This document shows positions 1 to 7,769 of a stretch of DNA of 13,633 nucleotides, one piece after another; within the stretch, counting starts at the first letter, position 1; each line of letters opens with the position of its first letter. Below the pieces are notes generated by a model. That model worked only from the letters and a program-made list of their open reading frames with translations. It ran no database searches and was not told where the DNA came from. Source of the DNA: Dictyocoela muelleri (lineage: Eukaryota; Microsporidia). The position numbers and the translations under genes are program-made. The stretch covers positions 1 to 13,633 of the forward strand of contig SDVU01000415.1 in the NCBI GenBank assembly GCA_016256075.1, read 5' to 3'.

Positions 1-174
1 GGAATATACATTTTTATAAAGATTTATGACTTCAATTTTTATCTTTTCTATGAATTCGTTTAAATTTTCTTTTTTACTGAAGATGAAAAATATGGTTATT
101 ATTTTTTTTTAAAAAAGACTTTCAAATGCAAAGTCACTTTTACCTTTGAACCAATCTTTCTGTTTCATGCTCAT
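1..174 (-). pseudogene. Unidentified decayed reading frame at the window edge
   Basis: On the minus strand an ATG at 174 opens a frame beginning MSMKQKDWFKGK. It meets a TAA at 109-111 and then stays open in the same frame to the window edge, with a Lys/Glu/Ile-rich stretch containing NEFIEKIKIEVINLY that could be helical. I recognise no family. Reading on in one phase on both sides of a single stop is what a recently broken gene would look like, but in such AT-rich DNA a frame this short can also arise by chance. The sequence left of the window would decide whether this is the start of a longer gene or relic. Confidence 0.2.
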
Positions 175-840
175 GTTAATATAATTTAGCTTTTAAAATA
201 AATTTATATTTAAATTAATAATTATTCTTCTCTGTATTCTCTCTTAGTGCATCACTAATAATCAACTTTTCTCTTTTTAAATCAAAGTTATGGATGTAAT
301 TAAATTAATAATTTTCTTGTTTACATATTAATTTATTTTTATAATACATTTTTTTTTCTTTTTAAGGATGTTTTATTTCCTTATAAACACCGAAAATCTA
401 TATAAGTAAATAATATTTTTGCTTTTTTCATTTAAACTTATTTTTCAAGATTTAAAAATTTTTAAAAAAACCGTTTTTTTTCAAAACCTTTTTTTCATTG
501 GGTATAATCTAAACCGCGATACTTAAATGTTATATTCGAGCATGTCAACCACACATCTATCAAGCCTCTTATTATATTTTTAATTAAAAATCATTATAAT
601 TCTTTAAAATAAATTAAATTACAAAAAATAAAATTTGCAATTTCGACCAAATTTTTCTATACAGTTTATTAACGGTTTTAAGCCTGATATTTGAAATTAA
701 AAAAAGGTAAAAAGGGGAGGTAATTAAATTTTGTTATAGTAAAACGAGATGGTAAAAAAGTAGATGGTAAAAAACGAGGTTTTAATATTTAATAAAAAAA
801 ATCTAATGTTCTTAAACTTATTCTATGTTGTTAATTAAAG
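175..840. other. AT-rich spacer, no gene recognised
   Basis: Neither strand gives a recognisable protein or RNA. The stretch consists of T-runs and A-runs with many stops in all frames. The only small structure is a 13-base direct duplication, agatggtaaaaaa at 747-759 and 762-774, with a 15-base period. The 12-mer at 818-829 is discussed with the Mutator-like element as a possible target duplication. Confidence 0.5.
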
Positions 841-845
841 AAAAA

Positions 846-967
846 ACTTGGTACTTGGTATGTAAAACAGTGCACTGGGAGATTCACTGAGAAAATATTT
901 CGAGATCCCAGGTTCATATTTAAATTTAACTCTTTGAGTTAAAATGATACGGGTATCCTTTTTTTGT
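846..967 (+). repeat. Left TIR-like end of the MULE
   Basis: This block runs from about the first ttggtac through TATGTAAAACAG, GCACTGGG, TTCGAGATCCCAGGTTCATA and the small hairpin aactc-ttt-gagtt to gatac-ggg-tatc and a T-run at 959-965. Two other copies lie at 2543-2671 (same orientation) and 2680-2822 (inverted), roughly 75-80 % alike by eye. The spacing of the GCACTGG block and the GGTTCATA block, and the final T-run, also recall the A box, B box and terminator of a tRNA-derived Pol III unit. I regard the TIR reading as better supported because the copies bracket the transposase. Confidence 0.65.
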
Positions 968-976
968 ATATGAGCG

Positions 977-1019
977 AAAAAACGAATGTTTGCCTGGGGT
1001 AAAAAACGAATGTTTGCCT
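977..1019 (+). repeat. Two 19-bp subterminal direct repeats
   Basis: The sequence aaaaaacgaatgtttgcct occurs twice without mismatch, at 977-995 and 1001-1019, with a 24-base period. A diverged reverse-complement copy (aggcgaacatccgtatttt) lies at 2500-2518, inside the other end of the MULE. Short subterminal repeats of this sort are common transposase-binding sites in DNA transposons. Here that role is inference from position and symmetry. Confidence 0.6.
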
Positions 1020-1117
1020 ATGCGAAATTTAAATATGTTTATAAATTAAAAATTTTCAGAATCTTTATTAATCTTTAAATTTATAAATTTTTGAAAATTA
1101 TCAATATATTCCATATC

Positions 1118-2432
1118 TTAAAAATATTTATGATCATTTGCAAAATAAAATAACTTAAGCACCTTTACACTATCCTTTTTTGACCATGTTAAATTGGCTT
1201 TTTTATTTTGTATTATTTCAATTTTATTTAATTTTTCACATTTTAATAATTTTTGAATAAATAAGGCGATTTTAGAGTTTTTTATATTTCATTTTATCAT
1301 TTATACTTCAATTCCAAGCTTCTGCACCGTATGTAGTTCTGGGTTCGAAATTTGAAATTCTTTTGTAAATTGACCATTCTTTTACATAAAAAATCGTTTG
1401 AACACATTTCCATTCTTTATTTTCTGAAATATGTATATTCTAAGTAGCGAAAAAACTTTATTTATTTATTATTAAAATCATTATCATTTAAAACTATTTT
1501 TTCTCTATCAGATAAAAATTAAAAAAAATTATCATGTGGATAAAAAGCTGCTGTTAAAATATTCTTATATATTCTATTAATTCGGTTTTTTTTATTCTTT
1601 ATATTCCGTCATTTTTTAATCTATGTATTTATATTGTGTAAAATATAAATAACATAATTGTAGTAATGAATCTGGGAAAATTATTTTAGCTGCATTATTG
1701 AGATACTTTACAAAATCAGGTGATATTCATTTAGGAGTTATTGAAGTTATTTCCGATATTTTTCTCATAACACTCACATACTCTTTTTCTGATTTTCCAC
1801 TCATAAGAATATACATGATCGGGACTGTCTTTCTAAAAAACAGTATGTAAAACTAAGCATTGGTAAAAATTATGAGGTTATATTTTAAATGTTGCGTCTA
1901 TAATAAGAATATTAGTTTTATAGGAAAGTAAATTACGTTATTTTATGAAAAAAAATGATAAAACTTTCTTAATTCTCAGAACCCGAATCATATCGTAAGA
2001 ATAAATCACCATTTCTATCTTTTTTCAATTCATCTGGTATATCAGAGAAATATCTGGGCTGATAATTATCATTTAAATTTCATTTTCTTTTTTTTGTATC
2101 TTTTACGTAATTAATGTTTAACATAACATCTCAAGCAATTTCTTTATTATTATAAACACGAACAATAATTTAATTAGTACTTCGGTTTGTAGAGATTATT
2201 TGGTTTAATTCTATCTGAAAATTTTTCTTTTTTTTTCAGTCATCGGGCTATTATTATGTCCGACAGTTTTGAAAATGCTATTATCTTTTAAATATTTTTT
2301 TTGGGCAAACTCTCAATAGACACAGGTATCTATTTATGCCTTCTTTTGATCATCGGCATAATTGTATATCATTTCTTGAAATATAAGTAATTCGCCTCCC
2401 TCTTTTGCTAGTTAAAAATAGAAATCTGTCAT
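1118..2432 (-). pseudogene. Broken MULE transposase with N-terminal FLYWCH zinc-finger domain
   Basis: A transposase of this class cuts and pastes its own element through a DDE (RNase H-fold) active site. Reading down the minus strand, ATG at 2432 begins MTDFYF. A FLYWCH-like segment follows (about 2400-2235) with LLIFQEMIYNYADD, a TCVY cysteine and the closing TVGHNNSPM, where the family has GEHNHSP. The catalytic region begins with YDSGSEN, then ILIIDATFKI (first Asp codon 1896-1898) and PIMYILMSGKSEKEY. Next come PDFVKYLNNAAKIIFPD (second Asp codon 1715-1717) and LLQLCYLYFTQ. The end has FEPRTTYGAEAWN (catalytic Glu codon 1320-1322) and a clean final frame ending TAA at 1118-1120. The span of about 438 codons fits the family. 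At least six internal stops and two or more frame changes make it a pseudogene, although all three acidic residues are still readable. Confidence 0.85.
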
Positions 2433-2542
2433 TTATGAGGGATAAGATTTAATTATTGTCAACAGATTTTTTAATCATTAATAAATTATTTTTTCGCCCA
2501 GGCGAACATCCGTATTTTCGACTAAGGCCACAAACGGGTTAC

Positions 2543-2816
2543 CCACTGGAGGCTCTCACTGATAAAATATTTCGAGGGTCCGGATCATATTTGAATTTAA
2601 CTCTTTGAGTTACAATGGTACATATATTTTTAGGATTTTATAATCATTTTAGAATGTCGTTTTTTAGGATCATGGACTTCGTTCATGATAATATAAAACG
2701 ACATTCTCAAATGATTATAACATCCTAAAAATATATATGTCACGTTGCAACTCAACGATTTATTTTCAAATATGAAACCGGAATCTCGAAAGATCCTCTC
2801 AGTGAGAGCCCCCAGT
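2543..2816. repeat. Large palindrome formed by two inverted TIR copies
   Basis: The left arm, about 2543-2671, matches the reverse complement of 2680-2816. CACTGGaGGCTCTCACTGA and tcatatttga in the left arm pair with their counterparts in the right arm. The inner part is almost perfect: acatatatttttaggat through agaatgtcgtttt, then atcatg, an apex of nine bases around cttcg, and catgat. Both arms are diverged copies of the MULE end at 846-967. A transcript would fold into a hairpin of about 130 bp. The outer left arm (before 2543) does not carry the TATGTAAAACAG terminus that the right arm has at 2819-2832, so the inner copy looks end-truncated. Confidence 0.8.
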
Positions 2817-2890
2817 GCGCTGTTTTACATACAAAATACAAAAATTTATCTATACAATAAAAAATTTATACAATTCTTTATTCTATGTTA

Positions 2891-3033
2891 AAATTTTAAA
2901 CATATTTTTTTATATTTTCAAAACCTTTAGCTATATTAGATAATGAAATTTTAATAGAAGATCATCTTTTCTTCCGACGAAATATCTGAAACATTTATAT
3001 CGTCAATACGAATAACTTTTGTTGATCTGAAAA
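2891..3033. other. Spacer right of the MULE, nothing recognised
   Basis: This is AT-rich sequence with stops in every frame. It may hold the decayed continuation of the acidic frame on the minus strand at 3034-3237, since short Arg/Lys-rich stretches (for example IFRRKKR) occur in other frames here. The link is too weak to annotate. Confidence 0.3.
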
Positions 3034-3237
3034 TTAAACATCATCATAAAGAAAATCAGCATCGAAATCAATATCTAAGAATTCTTCTTCCTCTATCATA
3101 TCACCAAAAAAGCTACTCAGTTATTTAAGAAAAATTTCACTTTTAATGGCCATACGCTGATAACTTTATAATGATAAAAAGTCTTCTTCAATCAATTATT
3201 GATAAATACTTGCTTGTCTCCGATGCATATTTTGCAT
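3034..3237 (-). pseudogene. Decayed small acidic protein, family unknown
   Basis: An ATG at 3237 on the minus strand opens a 68-codon frame that is continuous in phase but broken by three TAA codons. It ends at TAA 3034-3036. The C-terminal third is strikingly acidic: GDMIEEEEFLDIDFDAD, then FLYDDV. The N-terminal part has MQNMHRRQASIY and LIEEDFLSL. Each internal stop is TAA, a single change from CAA, AAA or GAA, as expected for a coding frame decaying in AT-biased DNA. Acidic leaders like this occur in several transposase families, and an aspartate-rich tail could also be host-derived. No domain is recognisable. It lies between the MULE and a fold-back structure and has no visible promoter. 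Confidence 0.35.
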
Positions 3238-3400
3238 AGAAATTTCTACTTTAATTGTCAATATAATAATATTTTTTCAATATGTGTATCTTCGCACATT
3301 TTATTTACGATTAAACACAACTGATAATAATATAATTTTCATTATAACTTTTAATTACCCAAAAAGTGGTTGTAATTTTGAAGTGTTATTTTGGAGCAAT

Positions 3401-3441
3401 ATATCACAATATTTTATAGCCCGTTTAAAATATTGTGTTAT
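3401..3441. repeat. Stem-loop, 15-bp arms
   Basis: The arm tatcacaatatttta (3402-3416) pairs with taaaatattgtgtta (3426-3440), 14 of 15 positions, across a nine-base loop that includes the only GC-rich bases nearby (gcccg). It could be a terminator-like or transposon-end hairpin. I see no run of T or element boundary that would settle which. Confidence 0.5.
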
Positions 3442-3457
3442 ATTCAATTGTTAAAAT

Positions 3458-3697
3458 TTGAAAAAAATTTTTAGAAGTTCTTATATTGTTAAATCACTTA
3501 AAAAGCCATCTTTGAATTCAAAAGCTGTTATCAATGCTGTTTATTATGTGAATAATAATAAAAAGTCTTTTGAACAACGTAAAAAATCGTGGATTTTTTT
3601 ACTGATAATAATATACTGGTTTCCCTCTAAAAATGGGAAGCCCGTTAATAAATGGAATATTTCAATTAATAAATGGATTGTTGCCTTTAATAAATGA
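3458..3697 (+). other. Short open frame without ATG, probably not a gene
   Basis: An open stretch of 79 codons starts at a TTG. The first 50 codons include SYIVKSLKKPSLNSKAVINA and FEQRKKSW, a basic, potentially helical composition that could be a DNA-binding remnant of a transposase. The last third merely translates the 21-bp repeat units of 3646-3718 (repeated NKW). No start codon, no domain and a repeat-encoded tail argue against a real gene. Confidence 0.15.
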
Positions 3698-4250
3698 TAT
3701 TTCTCCATTAATAAATGGACAGTTCCTATTAAATTTATAAAATCATAAAAAAAAGATTTGAGGCTAACATATAGAGTCTTTAAAGTTCACATATACGGAG
3801 TTTAGAGTTTACACTTGAAAAATTAAATTCTTAAATGTAAACTATAGTTATATAAGTGTGAAATTTACTTTTTTAGATCTTCTTACTAAAAAATGTAATG
3901 TTTTGATTAAAAAATGAAAGTTTACACTTAAAAAAAATTTGCACTTAAAGAACTATATTTTACATTTAAGAATTTAAATTCTATAAGTGTAAACTTTAAA
4001 CTTACTAGGTGTAAACCATTTTTTTATTGAGAATTTAACATTTTTTGGGGGTAGGGTAATTTTATTCTTTAATGGGAAAATTTTATTTATTAATGCAAAC
4101 TTTCCATTTATTAATGGTCTTACCATTTATTAACGTGAAATCTCATTTATGATTAGAAACAATCCATTTATTAATTGGAATTTACCATTTATTAATGAGA
4201 GCTTACCATTTATTAATGGGAACTTACCATTTATTAATGGGACCTTTTCA
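3640..4250. repeat. Fold-back structure with opposed 21-bp repeat arrays
   Basis: Four units of taataaatgg begin at 3646, 3667, 3688 and 3709, a 21-base period. Their reverse complement, ccatttattaa, recurs at about 4104, 4123, 4143, 4164, 4185, 4206 and 4227, also mostly 21 bases apart, with a weaker unit near 4085. Each full unit contains CCATT-TATT-AATGG, a five-base-pair hairpin on its own. Between the opposed arrays lies a second inverted repeat (3799-3847 with 3951-3998). The architecture, tandem short repeats in inverted arms around a nested core, resembles fold-back DNA elements. No transposase is present, so it would be non-autonomous or a purely structural repeat. Confidence 0.7.
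3799..3998. repeat. Nested inverted repeat inside the fold-back core
   Basis: The left arm at 3799-3847 (gtttagagtttacactt, then ttaaattcttaaatgtaaa) is matched by the reverse complement of 3951-3998. About 40 of 48 positions agree by eye. The roughly 100-bp spacer carries more fragments of the same motif (agtttacactt near 3918, gcactta near 3941, aggtgtaaacc near 4009), so the core itself seems built from repeated gtttacactt modules. Confidence 0.65.
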
Positions 4251-4259
4251 TTTTTTGTG

Positions 4260-4660
4260 TTTATCCTTGCATTTTTATTTTTCAGAACCTGACATGTTAC
4301 ATGAAAGCAAATTCGTTATTCTATTCGTAAATTTTATTTATTACTTTTCTCGCAGGGGAAACTAACTTTTGGGGTTGCTAGTTTGTGAAAATTGTCATTT
4401 CATTGTGATTTAATATGTTATTTTCGTCTAAAAAATATATTTTTTTCTAGTATCTTCATTATAAAATCATTGGATCTTGTTTGTTACAAAGAAAACTTTC
4501 TACAGGGCATTGTTTTAAAAATTACCAATGTCCTTTTTAAAATATATTTATTTTATTCGATGCTTTAAATTCATTTAGAAATGATAAAAACAGTTTTTTC
4601 TTTTAACTCTTTGTAGTTTTCCGATGTTTGTTTTTAAAATAAAATAACTCAAAAATCTAC
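4260..4660. other. AT-rich spacer, no gene recognised
   Basis: Both strands are full of stops. I see no protein motif, RNA gene or long repeat in this stretch. Confidence 0.4.
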
Positions 4661-4662
4661 CA

Positions 4663-4833
4663 CTAGTTGTGATAAAATATAAACAAAATTATAATTTTAC
4701 TGACCAAATCACCTTTTTTTTCATGTTTTTGAACAATAATTGCCCCAAAAAATGTTTCTTTAATTCTTTGCTTCATCCATAAAATTTTTAATGATGTGTC
4801 ACCAAATAGTAATGTTATTTTAAACAGAAAATA
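4663..4833 (-). other. Uninterrupted 56-codon frame, unrecognised
   Basis: Between a TAG at 4834-4836 and a TAG at 4663-4665 the minus strand is open for 56 codons. It includes an internal ATG (MKQRIKETFFGAIIV) and then QKHEKKGDLVSK and a hydrophobic end. An open run of this length is mildly unusual at this base composition. There is no start near the left end, no domain and no partner gene. It could be a fragment of a transposon protein or chance. Confidence 0.2.
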
Positions 4834-4863
4834 CTAGAAATACTAGTATCAGAAACATATTAT

Positions 4864-4890
4864 GTGGCGCGATGTGCACACATGCGCCAT
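4864..4890. repeat. GC-rich hairpin
   Basis: TGGCGC at 4865-4870, a one-base bulge, then ATGTG pairs with CACAT and GCGCCA (4884-4889), leaving a two-base loop. It forms 11 base pairs and stands out sharply in composition from the AT-rich surroundings. It lies directly beyond the 3' end of the tRNA-like sequence on the minus strand. Confidence 0.7.
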
Positions 4891-4916
4891 TAGCACCATA
4901 TTTTTTTATTAAATAA

Positions 4917-4989
4917 AATGTCACCCCGAGACTCGAACCAGCAAAAATTTCCATGCAATTATTATTTGTACCATTGGACTAAAGAGCCT
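4917..4989 (-). pseudogene. tRNA-like sequence with A and B boxes (tRNA pseudogene or SINE head)
   Basis: On the minus strand TAGTCCAATGGT (4970-4981) matches a Pol III A box and D-loop, with A14, G18 and G19 in place. GGTTCGAGTCT (4929-4939) matches the B box and T-loop. Their spacing of about 30 bases is that of a tRNA. If numbered as a tRNA, TGCAT falls at the anticodon position (T33 then GCA). The acceptor arms do not pair, the anticodon stem is lost and the T stem is only partly paired, so it cannot be a working tRNA. A TTTT follows at once on the minus strand, as for a Pol III terminator. A decayed tRNA gene or the head of a tRNA-derived SINE both fit. Confidence 0.55.
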
Positions 4990-5127
4990 AAAAATTAAAT
5001 TATAAGCAATGTAACTATTTTTTATTAATGAATGTTGCGCGCCAATGTTGACATTTCAAGAATGACGGCTTTCAATTTGAATTTATTTTTTTTATTTTTT
5101 AAATATTCAAATCAATACAAATTTATG

Positions 5128-5190
5128 CCAAGTTGGTATCCAGAGCTAGTTATTTTGAATATACTACTACTAGCGATTTCGAGCTCGGGG
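5128..5190 (+). repeat. Possible inverted second copy of the tRNA-like 3' end
   Basis: The plus-strand sequence tagcgatttcgagctcgggg, followed by tcataaat (about 5172-5199), resembles the minus-strand 3' end of the tRNA-like element (ttgctggttcgagtctcggg followed by gtgacat). Upstream similarity (ttggtatccagagc) is weak. It could be a second, inverted, more decayed copy, or coincidence. Confidence 0.25.
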
Positions 5191-5199
5191 TCATAAATA

Positions 5200-5400
5200 A
5201 AGATCATAAGACTTCTAACGCACAGCCATTCGCACATAATTCATATTTTTAATAATATATTACAATAAAAGTATTTTAAAAACATAATTTTGACTAAAAA
5301 GAAAAAAAATATTTCACAAACCTATGTTTGTCAATAAAATAAAAAAAATAATGAAAAACCCCCATTTATAATATACTATTCGGCAATGAATTAAATTTAA
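5200..5400. other. AT-rich spacer before the integrase fossil
   Basis: Nothing is recognisable here. The stretch may include the decayed upstream part of the integrase fossil, but no motif supports it. Confidence 0.3.
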
Positions 5401-6440
5401 TGATATAAGTAGCCGAAAACTTAAAATTCTAAAAAAATAAAAGTATTAAATATTCAATAAATTATGGGAAATTGATCAAAGAATTTTTACATGACGAAGA
5501 AGAATAAAAAATGATTTCTATAATAAAAAAAATATAAATCATCATTTCGGAATAAATAAAACAGATGAATATTTAATAATATATGTTATAAAATAAAGCG
5601 TAGCAACATTCGTTTTGAAATAAGCGAGTGCACAACTTGTCATCAATCTAACCCTATCAAATTATACAACCAAATGATACATATAAAAGCAAAAAAGCTC
5701 GCGAAAGATTCCAAATACAAAGTGTTAATTTATCATCTTAGGCAGATGCCTTATTGGGGTATAGTTATATTCTCAATATAATTGAATTTTACTCTAAATT
5801 TTGTATGGAAACCCCAATAAAAGATAAATCAACTCTTACCGTAAATAATACTTTAAAATCGGTCTTCTTTACATAATGATTTTACAAAATTTTAAGTCAG
5901 ACAATGAAAAAGAATTATAAAAATATAATCATTGTATATTTTTTCCGTGAAAATAATATTTTATTAAAACAATCGAGGCCAAGACATCTATAATCAAATA
6001 GACAGGTTGAAAGAGCAAATCAAACTTTAACGAGGTGTTTACAGAAAGAAATATTTAATAAAGACGAAAAAAATTAATCATTTAGAAAATATAATTACGA
6101 TGCTAACTTCACAATTCATTCGTCTGCTGAAATAAAATCCATTAATCTTTTCTGAAACCCCTGGACATAACTCTAATTATTAAATTGAAGATTAATTTGA
6201 CTCAAACGGAGAAATATTAATCTCCGATAAAAAATATCTTAATATTATGTAAAATAATGAACCAAACATATAAAACAAATATTTCGTTTGATATTAGAGA
6301 TACTGATATTATTAAAAAGGATTTCGGTAATGATATTAAAACGAAAAAAAAATAAAACTTTAATGATTCTACAATAATGAAAAAAAAATGGGGCATACAT
6401 TATTAACAATGAAGTTTCATTAGTTATAATTGGTAGCATT
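5400..6440 (+). mobile_element. Old integrase fossil, heavily broken
   Basis: The plus strand keeps the order of a retroviral-type (rve) integrase. A zinc-binding region comes first (HHFG near 5540, CTTCHQSN near 5635). A core domain follows (GYSYILNIIEFYSKF near 5757-5805, then a SDN-EF block near 5900). Next is the family signature resembling SNRQVERANQTLTRCLQK near 5993-6045. A basic C-terminal tail runs to about 6440. Such integrases belong to LTR elements, Polintons and related integrase-bearing transposons (GIN/KRBA2-like). The final signature resembles the last group, but no other part is left to decide. It is riddled with breaks (well over ten by eye), with no terminal repeats seen, so it is much older than the LTR element at 7770-12172. 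Confidence 0.7.
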
Positions 6441-7132
6441 ATAAAAAAAATCTAATTCACACTTAAAAAAATAAATCACTGTTGATATTTTAAATAAATT
6501 TTAATCTTTATAATTTTAAATTAATTAATATTTTATTTTTTTAATAGCCCATATCACACCTTGGCATGATTTCGCGCTTCAGCGTGACAATTAATATAAA
6601 TATTTAATTTAAATTCAAATTCAAGTGAAAAAATAAGGCACTATGTGTGAAATATTTATAATAATTGTTAAAATTGCGTTAAAATATGAGCAAATGAAAC
6701 CGTAATAAGGGTGTAAATAAAAAATATTGTTTTTTTTTGTCCGGCTCTAAAATTTAAAATTTTTTTATAATTATTGTTATTTTCTTTTTGACTATTAATT
6801 AACAGAATAGATATTGGCGAGAGTTAATTATGTGTGAGGTGGAAAATTTATAAATGTAAGAGATTTTAAGTGCGGAAATAAGATTATAAACACGGAGATA
6901 TAGTTAAAGAGATATGTAAAATACTGCTTCGGGATAAAATTTAGAAGTTTGGAAAAAAAATTAAATGCCTAGGTAAAAAAAAAAATTCAAAAATGTTTTC
7001 ATAGGTAATTTTTTTTGCAGTGTTTTATAAATAACAAAAAAATACCTTGTAATGTTCTCTCTAGATAAAAAATTGGCTATCTTAAAATATCATAAATCTT
7101 TTCTGCTCTGAATTTCATATTAGCATAACAAT
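6441..7132. other. AT-rich spacer, nothing firmly identified
   Basis: No coding frame or RNA gene is recognisable. A short GC-richer patch at about 6567-6587 contains cgct-tc-agcg, a tiny stem-loop. At 6914-6934 the sequence tatgtaaaatactgc, followed by ttcggga, resembles the outer end of the MULE TIR (17 of 22 positions) but has no continuation, so it is not annotated as a copy. Confidence 0.35.
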
Positions 7133-7163
7133 AAAAACTTTCGGATCTCGGGTTTTTTCCCAT
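7133..7163 (+). repeat. Left inverted end of the Merlin element
   Basis: aaaaactttcggatctcggg and then ttttttcccat match the reverse complement of 12668-12699 at roughly 24 of 31 positions with a small gap. The transposase ATG follows 30 bases inside, the close spacing usual for compact Merlin elements. Confidence 0.55.
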
Positions 7164-7192
7164 GGGGAAAAAAACCAATAAAATTAAAACCC

Positions 7193-7769
7193 ATGAATTT
7201 ACAAGATTTGATAAAATTTTTGAATAACAAAGAAGAAATGATGATTTTTTTACGTAATAAAGGATTATTACGTACTAATATATTATGTGTTGTGTGTGTT
7301 GAGTTTTTGCGTTTAAGTAAATAAAACCGCAATATTGATTCACAGGCTTATGTATGCCAACGTAAAGCTTGTAATAATTTTAAAAAATATATTAATATAA
7401 GAAGGCATAGTTTTTTTTTTGCAAAATATAAGTTTGATATATCTTATATATTAATTATATTATATTATTTCTATACCGAAAAAAACAATCTGATCTATAT
7501 ACAGATTTTGTATAGATAGAAGCATATGTAAAAAAATATATGCTAATATTCATCAAAAAATAAGCGATTACCTAAATACAAATCCCATAAAACTGGACGT
7601 TGAGGAGATGATTTGCAAAATAGATAATTCAATGTTTCTTTATAAACAAAAATACCACGCCGGTAGAATATCTCAGGAAAATAGATGAGTATTTGGTATC
7701 GCTGACACCTCAACATTACCCTCTAAATTTTACGTGCGTGTAGTTTCAAATAGGCGAGCCGAAACATTG
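7193..7769 (+). pseudogene. Merlin transposase, N-terminal part
   Basis: ATG at 7193 begins MNLQDLIKFLNNKEEMM. A zinc-ribbon follows, LCVVC (Cys-x2-Cys) paired with YVCQRKACNNF (Cys-x4-Cys), and then IRRHSFFF, as in IS1595/Merlin transposases. After a frame-shifted stretch the DDE domain opens with KLDVEEMICKIDNSMF, the first catalytic Asp at codon 7623-7625. It continues with KYHAGRISQENR, VFGIAD and VRVVSNRRAETL, where the LTR element interrupts it. There are stops at 7322-7324 and within ENR-VFG, and the middle changes frame, so it was probably already decaying or has decayed since. The expected role is cut-and-paste transposition of elements with similar ends. Confidence 0.8.
7766..7769. 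repeat. Target-site duplication, left copy (ATTG)
   Basis: ATTG here and at 12173-12176 flank the LTR element exactly outside its TG and CA ends (plus-strand view). A 4-bp duplication suits a Ty3/gypsy-type integrase. One copy belongs to the Merlin reading frame (ACA TTG ATT CCA). Confidence 0.85.

Larger units (their letters stand above)
846..2845 (-). mobile_element. Decayed Mutator-like element (MULE) with FLYWCH-type transposase
   Basis: A broken MULE transposase on the minus strand (1118-2432) is flanked by the same family of terminal sequence in opposite orientation: plus at about 846-967 and minus at about 2680-2842. Both outer ends carry TATGTAAAACAG followed by YGCACTGGG. Just inside each end is a second shared motif, cgaatgtttgcct on the plus strand at 982-995 and 1006-1019, and its degenerate reverse complement at about 2499-2514. 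Long terminal inverted repeats around a DDE transposase are typical of MULEs. The right end holds an additional TIR copy in plus orientation, so it is palindromic. A 12-bp direct repeat, ttattctatgtt, lies just outside each end (818-829 and 2879-2890). The exact ends are uncertain by 10-30 bp. Confidence 0.7.

Noticed and set aside
857-967. tRNA-derived SINE reading of the repeat with GCACTGG and GATCCCAGGTTCATA blocks plus a T-run
   Set aside because: A and B box resemblance is real but partial. The copies sit in inverted orientation at both ends of a MULE transposase, so terminal inverted repeats explain them better.
6245-6439. Open frame of 64 codons on the minus strand
   Set aside because: It is antisense to the tail of the integrase fossil, with a composition typical of reversed Lys/Asn-rich sequence.
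6914-6934. Short match to the MULE terminus
   Set aside because: Only 17 of 22 positions agree, and nothing beyond it matches the rest of the terminal repeat.
7120-7332. Open frame of 70 codons on the minus strand
   Set aside because: It is antisense to the start of the Merlin transposase, whose zinc-ribbon cysteines read clearly on the plus strand.
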